Shown here in pieces: positions 26,110 through 34,410 of a stretch of 64,000 nucleotides of DNA. This DNA is from Ruania halotolerans. Its GTDB lineage: Bacteria; Actinomycetota; Actinomycetes; Actinomycetales; Beutenbergiaceae. The position numbers and the translations under genes were made by a program. The stretch covers positions 2,491,380-2,555,379 of the forward strand of contig NZ_CP088017.1 in assembly GCF_021049285.1 (NCBI RefSeq). The letters are read 5' to 3'. Numbering within the stretch: the stretch's first letter is position 1; every line of letters begins with the position of its first letter. A model generated the notes under the pieces. That model did no database searches. It was not told the origin of the DNA and was given only the letters and a program-made list of their open reading frames with translations.

Positions 26110-26637
26110 CTATCCGCCCTCGCGCCCACTCACCAGATGGGTGAGGACACTGCTGCGCGGTCCCAGGTCGGACCATGGCCCTTCGTGGGCGAGGACTGCC
26201 GCCATCGCGGTGGAGATTCCCGTGCGCACCCGGTGCAGTGCGGCGTCCTCAGAACCGGGCCCGGCGAGCAGGTGCGCGACGGCGGAGGTGACCGGTTCGT
26301 GCCCGACCACCAGCAGGTGCGTCACCGACTCGGGCACGGCTCGCAGCACATCGAGTAGCTCGGTCACGTCGGCACCGTAGAGCTCCTCGAGGTAGCGCAC
26401 CTCCGGTTCCGAGATCTCACCCATCCCGGCCGCAGCCAGCTGCCACGTTTGCCTCGTCCGCACCGCCGTCGAGCAGAGCACCAGATCCGGCACACCCATC
26501 GCCGCGACCAGTCGCTCCCCCGCGATGTGCGCATGGTGGCGCCCATCGATAGTCAGGGTCCGATCGACGTCGCGCAGCGCCCCGTGCTCAGCCTGAGCGT
26601 GCCGCAGCAGCACCAGGTGCTTGGACTCCGAGTTCAT
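26110..26637 (-). CDS. SixA-like histidine phosphatase
   Basis: A 175-residue branch-1 histidine phosphatase. The catalytic RHG-type motif is LLRHAQAEHG near the N-terminus, and the second histidine lies in LLVVGHEPVTS. Length and order fit the SixA branch, whose founding member removes phosphate from histidine phosphotransfer domains; the true substrate here is unknown. A TACGCT box ends 6 bases before the ATG. An unusual cluster of five GAATCCACTT-type repeats lies immediately further upstream (26661-26752), which could be regulatory. The gene is convergent with serB. Confidence 0.9.
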   Translation of the reverse strand: MNSESKHLVLLRHAQAEHGALRDVDRTLTIDGRHHAHIAGERLVAAMGVPDLVLCSTAVRTRQTWQLAAAGMGEISEPEVRYLEELYGADVTELLDVLRAVPESVTHLLVVGHEPVTSAVAHLLAGPGSEDAALHRVRTGISTAMAAVLAHEGPWSDLGPRSSVLTHLVSGREGG

Positions 26638-26643
26638 GCGCTC

Positions 26644-26649
26644 AGCGTA
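26644..26649 (-). promoter_or_regulatory. Candidate -10 box of the SixA-like gene (TACGCT)
   Basis: TACGCT ends 6 bases before the ATG at 26637. The first repeat of the adjacent cluster falls where the -35 would lie. Confidence 0.35.
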
Positions 26650-26660
26650 CGCGCGCGTTC

Positions 26661-26752
26661 AGATCCACTTGGCGCATACGAATCCACTTCGCGCGCTCGA
26701 ATCCACCTACTGCCCCACGGAAGTGGATTCCTCCCCCGAAAGTGGATTCGAG
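26661..26752. repeat. Five ATCCACTT/AAGTGGAT repeats at 19-20 bp spacing
   Basis: The 8-base core ATCCACYT occurs at 26663, 26682 and 26701 on the plus strand, then as its complement AAGTGGAT at 26721 and 26740. Starts are 19, 19, 20 and 19 bases apart. The outer context extends to CTCGAATCCAC (26696-26706) and GTGGATTCGAG (26742-26752), a perfect 11-base inverted repeat. The array lies in the 232-base gap between two minus-strand genes, just upstream of the SixA-like promoter. Apart from it I see only a weak 71-codon plus-strand frame (26764-26979). Confidence 0.8.
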
Positions 26753-26869
26753 TGAGCGGGAGGATGAGACGTGAAGAAGGAGATCCCCTCTACTCCGACG
26801 CCCTCGGCTCCCTCTATCCCTTGGCGTACGCACTGAAGTTCTTCAGTGACGCCGAGCTCGACCGGGACG

Positions 26870-27286
26870 TCAATCGTCCCGATCGCGCGGCTGTGAGGGG
26901 CTCGTCTGTGGGAAGAGTCGGCGGTCGCGCCGCACCTGCCTGGCCCACCGGGGATAGAAAGCGTCCGGGACGGGGATAAAGACCAATACCCAGTACAGGA
27001 GCGGGAAAGCCAGCACGCCAAGCGCCACGAGAGCCACGATCGTCGTGACGGCGAGCACGTCCGGTGTGAGCAGCTCGAGTCCGAAGGCATGCGGCGGCAG
27101 CGTCATGGCGCTGAGGGCGAGCAGCCCACATCCACAGGTGGGTGCCCCGAGGATCACCATCCGCTCGGTCCACATCGCGCCCAAGGGCGTGTACATCCAG
27201 CTCCGGGACCGGTACGACCGGCCCCGCCTGGCCCAGGCGGTGACGATGACGAAGGACAAGCCCAGCACAAGGATGACCAGGGACAT
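26870..27286 (-). CDS. Small membrane protein of unknown function
   Basis: A 138-residue protein from the ATG at 27286 (MSLVILVLGLSF), with a GAGAG ribosome site; an in-frame GTG at 27304 is an alternative. Three hydrophobic segments are visible: the N-terminal helix (LVILVLGLSFVIVTAWA), a middle one (MVILGAPTCGCGLLALSAM), and a long C-terminal one (VTTIVALVALGVLAFPLLYWVLVFI). The ends are basic (RRGRSYRSRSW; RRDRRLF), so the N-terminus is probably outside and the C-terminus in the cytoplasm. It follows fabI by 38 bases and may be co-transcribed, but no family is recognised. Confidence 0.65.
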   Translation of the reverse strand: MSLVILVLGLSFVIVTAWARRGRSYRSRSWMYTPLGAMWTERMVILGAPTCGCGLLALSAMTLPPHAFGLELLTPDVLAVTTIVALVALGVLAFPLLYWVLVFIPVPDAFYPRWARQVRRDRRLFPQTSPSQPRDRDD

Positions 27287-27324
27287 CAGCTCTCGCTCGG
27301 ACACGCGGCGACCAGGTCGAGGCC

Positions 27325-28092
27325 CTAGAAACCCATGGCGTGCACGCCACCGTCGACGTGCACGATCTCGGCGGTAGTCGCCGGGAACCAGTCCGAGAGC
27401 ATGGCGACAATCGTGCGTGCGGTCGGCTCGGCGTCGGAGACGTCCCAACCGAGCGGGGCGCGGTCCGGCCAGCCGCTCTCCATCTCCTCGAACCCGGGGA
27501 TGGACTTCGCAGCGGTGGTACGCAGCGGGCCGGCGGAAACGAGGTTCACCCGGATCCCGTCCGGGCCGAGGTCACGTGCGAGGTACCGCGCGGTGGCCTC
27601 GAACGCCGCCTTGGCCACGCCCATCCAGTCGTAGACCGGCCAGGCGTACTGGGCATCGAAGGTCAGCCCCACCACGGCTGATCCCCGGGTGAGCAGCGGC
27701 TTGGCCGCCACGGCAAGAGATTTGAGCGAGAACGCGGAAACCTCCACTGCGGTGGAGACATCCTTCCACTCCCCGGCGAGGAAGTTGCCACCCATCACCG
27801 ACTGCGGAGCGAACCCGATCGAGTGCACCACTCCGTCGAGGTGGTCGACGTGCTCCAAGACACGATCGGCCAGGGCCGCAAGGTCCTCGTCGTTGGTGAC
27901 GTCGAGCTCGACGACCGGTGCGGGCTGCGGGAGGCGTCGCGCGATTGCTTGGGTGAGCTTGAACTGGCGGCCGAACGAAGAGAGCACCACGGTGGCGCCC
28001 TCTTCCTGAGCCAGTCGCGCCACCGAGAACGCGATCGAGCTCTGCATCAGCACACCGGTGACCAGCAGCGTCTTCCCCTCAAGTAAACCCAT
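27325..28092 (-). CDS. fabI: Enoyl-[acyl-carrier-protein] reductase (NADH), FabI/InhA type
   Basis: A 255-residue short-chain reductase that carries out the last step of fatty-acid elongation. The N-terminus MGLLEGKTLLVTGVLMQSSI is the InhA-like NADH-binding start, followed by SIGFAP. The catalytic Tyr-x6-Lys is present as YDWMGVAK. The ATG at 28092 follows AAGGACACC. It sits 76 bases after fabG in the same direction, the mabA-inhA arrangement of Mycobacterium, and is the expected target of triclosan-type inhibitors. Confidence 0.96.
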   Translation of the reverse strand: MGLLEGKTLLVTGVLMQSSIAFSVARLAQEEGATVVLSSFGRQFKLTQAIARRLPQPAPVVELDVTNDEDLAALADRVLEHVDHLDGVVHSIGFAPQSVMGGNFLAGEWKDVSTAVEVSAFSLKSLAVAAKPLLTRGSAVVGLTFDAQYAWPVYDWMGVAKAAFEATARYLARDLGPDGIRVNLVSAGPLRTTAAKSIPGFEEMESGWPDRAPLGWDVSDAEPTARTIVAMLSDWFPATTAEIVHVDGGVHAMGF

Positions 28093-28168
28093 GAGGTGTC
28101 CTTCCGTCGTCAATGTCTTGTGGATTCCCGGGCCGAGCCTAGCGGCGATATCGCGGGGCGGCGGCGCC

Positions 28169-29341
<1,173 letters not shown>

Positions 29342-29345
<4 letters not shown>

Positions 29346-29557
29346 ACGACCAGACCCCCGAGTTGATCTGCAGTGCCAAGGGCTGCCGAGGCGCGGCGGA
29401 GTGGGGACTCCTCTGGAACAACCCTCGTCTGCACACGCCCGATCGTCGCAAGACGTGGCTGGCATGCGAGGCCCACCGTCAGCACCTGGAGCACTTCCTC
29501 GGCGCACGGTCGTTCCTACGGGACACCGTTCCTGTCGCCGAACTGCACGACCCATGA
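29342..29557 (+). CDS. Small cysteine-containing protein, conserved in actinobacteria
   Basis: A 71-residue protein overlapping both neighbours by 4 bases. The N-terminal ICSAKGC and the later ACEAHRQH provide three cysteines and two histidines that could hold a zinc ion. The middle WGLLWNNPRLHTPDRRKTW is conserved in character with small proteins found beside SURF1 and DUF3099 genes in actinobacteria. No named function is known to me. Its tight coupling to SURF1 suggests the products are needed together. Confidence 0.75.
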
Positions 29558-30546
29558 GCCAAGCCCGCTCGGCACCGGCCTCCCGTTATGCCTTCCTCCG
29601 CTCGCACCGGTGGGCCGGGATTGGTGCCGTGGCGCTGGTCGTGTGCCTGACCTGTACCTTACTCGGACACTGGCAACTCACCCGCTACCAAGGCAAGGCG
29701 GAGGCCGCCGCACTCGTCACTGCCAACTATGACGCCGATCCGGTGCCGCTCACCGAGATCCTCCCGACGGCGGACGCGACCTGGGACGACGACCTCACCT
29801 GGCGTCAGGTGCAGGTCAACGGTTCGTACCTGCACCCGTCGGTGCTACTCCCGCAACGCCCGATCGACGGTTCGCCGGCCGACCACGTGCTGGCAGTATT
29901 CGCCGCGGATTCCGGCGATCCCGACTCACCGTGGCTCCTGGCGGTCGATCGCGGCTGGTACCGCACCGACGCCTTCGGCAACCACGAGGCGCAGCGCGAG
30001 CTACCCGAGGGCGAGATCATCATGACCGTCCGCCTTCGTGCCGCTGAACCGGCATCGGAGCGTGAGCTGGCCGACGGTTCAGTACACGCGATCAATCCCG
30101 CTCAGGTTCTCGACGAGGCCGCACCAGGTGCAGACGTCGCCGGTTTGGTCGTCTCCGGAGCGTACGGTGTCCTTGCCGAGGAGAGTCCGACGACGGCCGC
30201 TCCCCCAGCGCCGTTGCCTCGCCCATCCGTCGAACTCGGCAACCATCTCTCGTACGCGTTCCAGTGGTGGGTCTTCGCGATCGGCTCCCTGGTGGGCGCC
30301 GTCGTGCTTGCGCGCCGGGAAGCGCTCGCGATCGCTGAACACGACCGGGCGACTGGACCGGACGCCGTCGGCAATCCACCGGATGGGAAGGATCGTCCGG
30401 TGAGCCGGCGACGGCGGCCCAGCGCCGAAGAGGAAGAGGACGCGCTGATCGACGCGCAGCTGGCAGCAAGGCGCACAGCGCCCCCCGACCCGCCGGACGG
30501 GGCGCCACCCCATGGTGCTCAGGCGAGCGAGACGAGCTCCAGGTAA
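29554..30546 (+). CDS. SURF1-family cytochrome oxidase assembly protein
   Basis: A 330-residue SURF1 (Shy1) protein, a membrane factor that helps insert heme a into cytochrome c oxidase. It has an N-terminal helix (GAVALVVCLTCTLLGHWQLTRY), with the family motif LGxWQLxR, an extracytoplasmic domain with QVQVNGSYL and a C-terminal helix (about 233-252) after HLSYAFQWWVFA. A charged, probably disordered tail of about 75 residues follows. It is linked by an ATGA overlap to the small Cys protein. ctaA, for heme A synthesis, lies elsewhere in this window at 45431. Its end overlaps the convergent ABC-F gene by 28 bases. Confidence 0.92.
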   Translation: MSQARSAPASRYAFLRSHRWAGIGAVALVVCLTCTLLGHWQLTRYQGKAEAAALVTANYDADPVPLTEILPTADATWDDDLTWRQVQVNGSYLHPSVLLPQRPIDGSPADHVLAVFAADSGDPDSPWLLAVDRGWYRTDAFGNHEAQRELPEGEIIMTVRLRAAEPASERELADGSVHAINPAQVLDEAAPGADVAGLVVSGAYGVLAEESPTTAAPPAPLPRPSVELGNHLSYAFQWWVFAIGSLVGAVVLARREALAIAEHDRATGPDAVGNPPDGKDRPVSRRRRPSAEEEEDALIDAQLAARRTAPPDPPDGAPPHGAQASETSSR

Positions 30547-32117
30547 TTGGCGTTCCACAGATCCTCATCGCCATCGGGCAGCAGTAAGACCCGCTCCGGT
30601 TCGAGGGCCTCGACGGCACCCTCATCGTGGGTGACCAGCACCACAGCGCCGCTGAAACTCCGCAGTGCCGCGAGGATCTCCTCACGGCTCGCCGGGTCCA
30701 GGTTGTTCGTCGGCTCGTCCAGGAGCAGCACGTTCGCCTGCGAGACGACCAGTACGGCGAGGGCGAGGCGCGTCTTCTCGCCGCCGGAAAGTACGGCAGC
30801 AGGCTTGTCCGCATCGTCGCCGGAGAACAGGAAGGAACCGAGCACGCTGCGCACCTGAGTGTCAGTGAGGTCCGGGGCCGCCGATCGTAGGTTCTCCACC
30901 ACAGTGCGCCCGGTGTCCAGCGTCTCGTGCTCCTGGGCGTAATAGCCGACCTTCAGCCCATGTCCGGGGAGCAGGCCACCGGTGTCGCTGGTCTCCACGC
31001 CGGCAAGGAGCCGAAGCAGGGTCGTCTTGCCGGCACCGTTGAGCCCGAGGATCACCACTTTGGATCCGCGGTCGATAGCGAGGTCCACATCCGTGAACAC
31101 CTCGAGCGAGCCGTATGTCTTCGACAGGCCCTCGGCCCGCAGCGGCGTCTTCCCGCACGGCGCCGGGTCCGGGAACCGTAGCTTGGCCACCTTGTCCGAG
31201 GCGCGGACCTCGTCCAGCCCGGCGAGCATCCGTTCAGCCCGGCGCGCCATGTTCTGTGCCGCCACCGCCTTCGTGGCCTTGGCCCGCATCTTGTCCGCCT
31301 GAGCCATCAGGGCGCCGGCCTTCTTCTCCGCGTTCGCCCGCTCCCGTTTGCGGCGCCGTTCATCTGTCTCGCGTTGCTCCAGATAGGCGTGCCACCCGAG
31401 GTTGTAGATGTCCAGCTCAGCGCGGTTGGCGTCCAGGTGGTACACCTTGTTCACCGTGGCTTCGAGCAGGCCGGTGTCGTGGCTGATCACGATGAACCCA
31501 CCGCGGTAGGTAGCCAGGAAGTCCCTCAGCCAGACGATCGAGTCGGCGTCGAGGTGGTTCGTCGGCTCGTCCAGCAGCAAGGTCTCCGAGTCGGAGAAAA
31601 GAATGCGGGCCAACTCGACCCGACGGCGCTGCCCGCCAGAGAGCGTGCCCAACGGTTGAGCGAGCACTGACGTGGGCAGGCCGAGATTGGAGGTAATGCG
31701 CGCGGCTTCACTCTCGGCGGCCCATCCGCCCTGAGCGGCGAACTCTTCATCGAGGCGCGTGTACCTTGCCATCGCCCGTTCGCGTGCGGCGTCGTCCTCG
31801 CTGGCCATGTCCACCTCGGCCTTGCGGACCCGGCGGAGCACTTCGTGGAGATCCCGCGCCGAGAGCACGCGATCGAGAGCGAGTTGATCGAGGTCACCCG
31901 TGCGCGGATCCTGCGGCAGATAGCCGACCGTGCCGGTCCGCGTGATGGAGCCAGCCGTCGGTTCGCTCTCGCCCGCCAGGGTCTTGGTGAGTGTGGTCTT
32001 TCCGGCCCCGTTGCGGCCGACGAGGCCAATACGGTCACCGGAATCGATCCGGAAATTCGAGGCACCAAGCAACTGCCGGGCGCCGATCCTGAGTTCGACG
32101 GCCTGCGCAATAATCAC
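30519..32117 (-). CDS. ABC-F family ATPase (ribosome-associated, Uup/EttA-like)
   Basis: A 532-residue soluble protein with two ABC domains. Domain 1 has Walker A GRNGAGKTT, signature LSGGQRRRVELAR and Walker B LLLDEPTNHLD. Domain 2 has LNGAGKTT, LSGGEKTRLALA and LLLDEPTNNLD. Between them is the basic linker (TDERRRKRERANAEKKAG) that reaches the peptidyl-transferase centre in characterised ABC-F factors. There are no membrane domains. Such proteins rescue stalled ribosomes or protect them from antibiotics; which applies here is unknown. Its ATG overlaps the DUF368 stop, so the two are translated together. Confidence 0.93.
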   Translation of the reverse strand: MIIAQAVELRIGARQLLGASNFRIDSGDRIGLVGRNGAGKTTLTKTLAGESEPTAGSITRTGTVGYLPQDPRTGDLDQLALDRVLSARDLHEVLRRVRKAEVDMASEDDAARERAMARYTRLDEEFAAQGGWAAESEAARITSNLGLPTSVLAQPLGTLSGGQRRRVELARILFSDSETLLLDEPTNHLDADSIVWLRDFLATYRGGFIVISHDTGLLEATVNKVYHLDANRAELDIYNLGWHAYLEQRETDERRRKRERANAEKKAGALMAQADKMRAKATKAVAAQNMARRAERMLAGLDEVRASDKVAKLRFPDPAPCGKTPLRAEGLSKTYGSLEVFTDVDLAIDRGSKVVILGLNGAGKTTLLRLLAGVETSDTGGLLPGHGLKVGYYAQEHETLDTGRTVVENLRSAAPDLTDTQVRSVLGSFLFSGDDADKPAAVLSGGEKTRLALAVLVVSQANVLLLDEPTNNLDPASREEILAALRSFSGAVVLVTHDEGAVEALEPERVLLLPDGDEDLWNANYLELVSLA

Positions 32118-33064
32118 TGGCCCGACTGTACCGCCCGGCGCGACTCGAGAATAATCAATACCCCGACGGCCGCAGCACCCAGCACGGCCAATCCGATCGG
32201 TCCGACGAGCGGTGCCTGCGGAGCGAGCAGAGCACCCGCCCCGGAACTGTCATCGCCGGCAGCCGCCTGCCACGGCCACAAGGCACGCAGGGAGCCGATC
32301 ATCAAGCCGATCATCGCCAGCAATGTCAGGCGGCGATGGGAGTGCAGCAACCATCGCAGGATCTGCACGAATGTCCCCAGACCCAGTGCCGCACCGGCCG
32401 CGAAGACGGCGATGTAGCCGAGGTCACGATCGTGGAGGGCGCCCAGCGTGGTGGAGTACAACCCAATCGCCAAGAGGAAGAAGGCGCCGGATACCCCCGG
32501 AATCACCAGGGCGCAGATCGCCACGGCTGCCGCGAAAAAGACGAGGATCATTGGCGGATCGGCATGCGTCTGTCCACCAGCGAACCCGATGAGCACGAAG
32601 GCAACCACGGCGGCCAGCGTGACGACGAGCACGTCACGCAGGCGGTGCACACCTTCGGGTGGCAGCATTCGGACCGGCACGAGAATGCTCATCGCCACCA
32701 GACCGAAGAACAGGCCCCGCGCGTGCTCCGGCTGCGAAGTCACGAACGCTTCCATCGCTCCGGCCGCGGTGAGCACCGCCGTCGCCATCCCGATCAGCAC
32801 AGGGGCAACCAGCCACCAGTCGGTTCGGCGCAATTCGACCGTGAAGTTACGGCGGTCCGGGCCGAACACCAGGCGGCGAGCCGCCGCAAGCACATGCGCG
32901 GCCGCATCGATGAGTCGGTCATACGCGCCGGTGACCAGTGCGACCGTGCCACCGGAGACTCCTGGCACCAATTCGGCAGATCCGATGAGAAACCCGCGCA
33001 CGAAGTCCAGCAGCACAGTCCACGGGTGGCGGCGGGCCGGGGCCGTGGGTGTCGGTGACGTCAC
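32114..33064 (-). CDS. DUF368 polyprenyl-phosphate transporter (PopT-like)
   Basis: A 316-residue integral membrane protein of the DUF368 family. The two family loops are clear: AELVPGVSGGTVAL near the start and LVIPGVSGAFFLL in the second half, reflecting an internal duplication. About nine hydrophobic helices are visible. DUF368 proteins were shown in Gram-positive and Gram-negative bacteria to return undecaprenyl phosphate to the cytoplasmic face of the membrane, recycling the lipid carrier for peptidoglycan and other polymers. The GTG start has no ribosome site; TAGCGT ends 7 bases upstream. It leads a two-gene unit with the ABC-F gene. Confidence 0.92.
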   Translation of the reverse strand: MTSPTPTAPARRHPWTVLLDFVRGFLIGSAELVPGVSGGTVALVTGAYDRLIDAAAHVLAAARRLVFGPDRRNFTVELRRTDWWLVAPVLIGMATAVLTAAGAMEAFVTSQPEHARGLFFGLVAMSILVPVRMLPPEGVHRLRDVLVVTLAAVVAFVLIGFAGGQTHADPPMILVFFAAAVAICALVIPGVSGAFFLLAIGLYSTTLGALHDRDLGYIAVFAAGAALGLGTFVQILRWLLHSHRRLTLLAMIGLMIGSLRALWPWQAAAGDDSSGAGALLAPQAPLVGPIGLAVLGAAAVGVLIILESRRAVQSGQ

Positions 33065-33071
33065 CGGGGTG

Positions 33072-33077
33072 ACGCTA
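33072..33077 (-). promoter_or_regulatory. Candidate -10 box of the DUF368/ABC-F unit (TAGCGT)
   Basis: TAGCGT ends 7 bases before the GTG start at 33064. Confidence 0.4.
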
Positions 33078-33261
33078 CCGCGTGGATCTGGATGTATCCG
33101 GGCAGGCGCGCATAGATCATGATCACATCTCGACAGTAGGCGCCGGCGCCGGGTCGCACCTCCGGCCGCGGGTGGATGGTCTGGTCCTCCTCCAGGCGGA
33201 CCCGGGCGATAGCCTGTGGCGAACCCATTTGACCGCGAGCACGCCCTGGAGGCAGGCCATC

Positions 33262-34260
33262 GTGACCGTCACCTTCCGACCTTGGCGCGACGGCGACGAC
33301 GCCGCCGCGACCGCAGCTTTCGGCGCCCCGGATACCCCGCAGGCTGGCCTCGACCGCCCTCTGCTCGGTCCAGACACCGAGAACCCATGGCGCCGGTGCC
33401 TGGTGGCCGAGGTAGACGGCGAACTCGCTGGGGCCGGGGCTGTCAGTGAAGCGCGCCTGCACCCGGATCGGCTATGGCTCTACGTCGAGGTCGCTCCGGA
33501 CCACCGCCGCCGCGGGATCGGTACCGAGCTGGTGCGGCGACTGCAAGAGCACTCGGCGCCTTCCGGTGTGCACACTCTGCGTGCCCGATTCACGGCCGAC
33601 GCCGAGCCTGCCGCCCACTTTGCTGCCTCACTCGGGATGGGTGCAATCCAGCGGTCCCGGCAGGTGGTGGTGCGTCCGGGGGCGCTCGAGGTGCCGACGT
33701 TCGGAGCAACCGGGCCTGCGCTGGAAGACCTGGCAACTGGATCGGTTGAACTCACCAAGGCGGTGATGGCCTTCTACGACGCCACCCACATTGTCTGGGA
33801 CCGGTCGGAGATGACACTCGGGCGCGCACAGGATCTGCTGCTCGCGCCGGCGACCGGGGCGCGAGGTGCGATCGTGCTGCGGGATCGTCCGAAGGATGCG
33901 GGCGGCGCCCTGCTGGCGTTCGCGATCGCCTATGACCCGCCCATGGTCGATCCTGGTGCCTCTGATGAGGGCTTGGATGGATCGAAGATCCCGGACAGCC
34001 CAGAGCCAACACTCACTGAATCGGCGGTAGCGCCAGCGGCCGAGCGGCCGACCGAGATACTTCTCGGGTACCCGCCGGACCTCAGCGAGGCCAAAACGCG
34101 CGCCGCCGTGCGCCAGCTCCTCGCGATGGTGGCGGCCCGGTACCCGGTGCAACTGGAAGTCGACGACGCAATGGCGCCGTTGAGCGCGGTCGTGGACGAT
34201 CTGCTCGCGATTGGATCCGCCCACCTGGTCACTGAGACGCAATTGGTCGCGACCTCTTGA
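33262..34260 (+). CDS. GNAT-family acetyltransferase, probably two GNAT units
   Basis: A 332-residue protein starting at the GTG (VTVTFRPWRDGDD) after GGAGG at 33248-33252. Residues 1-150 form a standard GNAT fold with the acetyl-CoA loop VAPDHRRRGIGTELVRRLQEH. The second half lacks an obvious loop of this kind and contains a Pro/Ser/Glu-rich insertion, so it is probably a degenerate second GNAT unit, as in mycothiol synthase-like proteins. The substrate is unknown. It runs opposite to the DUF368 unit and toward the HNH gene. Confidence 0.82.
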   Translation: MTVTFRPWRDGDDAAATAAFGAPDTPQAGLDRPLLGPDTENPWRRCLVAEVDGELAGAGAVSEARLHPDRLWLYVEVAPDHRRRGIGTELVRRLQEHSAPSGVHTLRARFTADAEPAAHFAASLGMGAIQRSRQVVVRPGALEVPTFGATGPALEDLATGSVELTKAVMAFYDATHIVWDRSEMTLGRAQDLLLAPATGARGAIVLRDRPKDAGGALLAFAIAYDPPMVDPGASDEGLDGSKIPDSPEPTLTESAVAPAAERPTEILLGYPPDLSEAKTRAAVRQLLAMVAARYPVQLEVDDAMAPLSAVVDDLLAIGSAHLVTETQLVATS

Positions 34261-34275
34261 CGCGATTGCTTCATG

Positions 34276-34303
34276 ACTCCGTGACTCAGTAACTCCGTGA
34301 CTC
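34276..34303 (+). repeat. 12-bp direct repeat upstream of the HNH gene
   Basis: ACTCCGTGACTC occurs at 34276-34287 and 34292-34303, 16 bases apart, in the 150-base gap between the GNAT and HNH genes. Confidence 0.6.
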
Positions 34304-34410
34304 GAGCTCGTCGAGGTCTCAATCTCCTTCGCGGCCGCGCATCGGAAGGCTGGAAGACCGCTGACCTGGGCAAACGGGGCAATGTCGGTGGTCGCTGGGA
34401 TGATCTGGGT

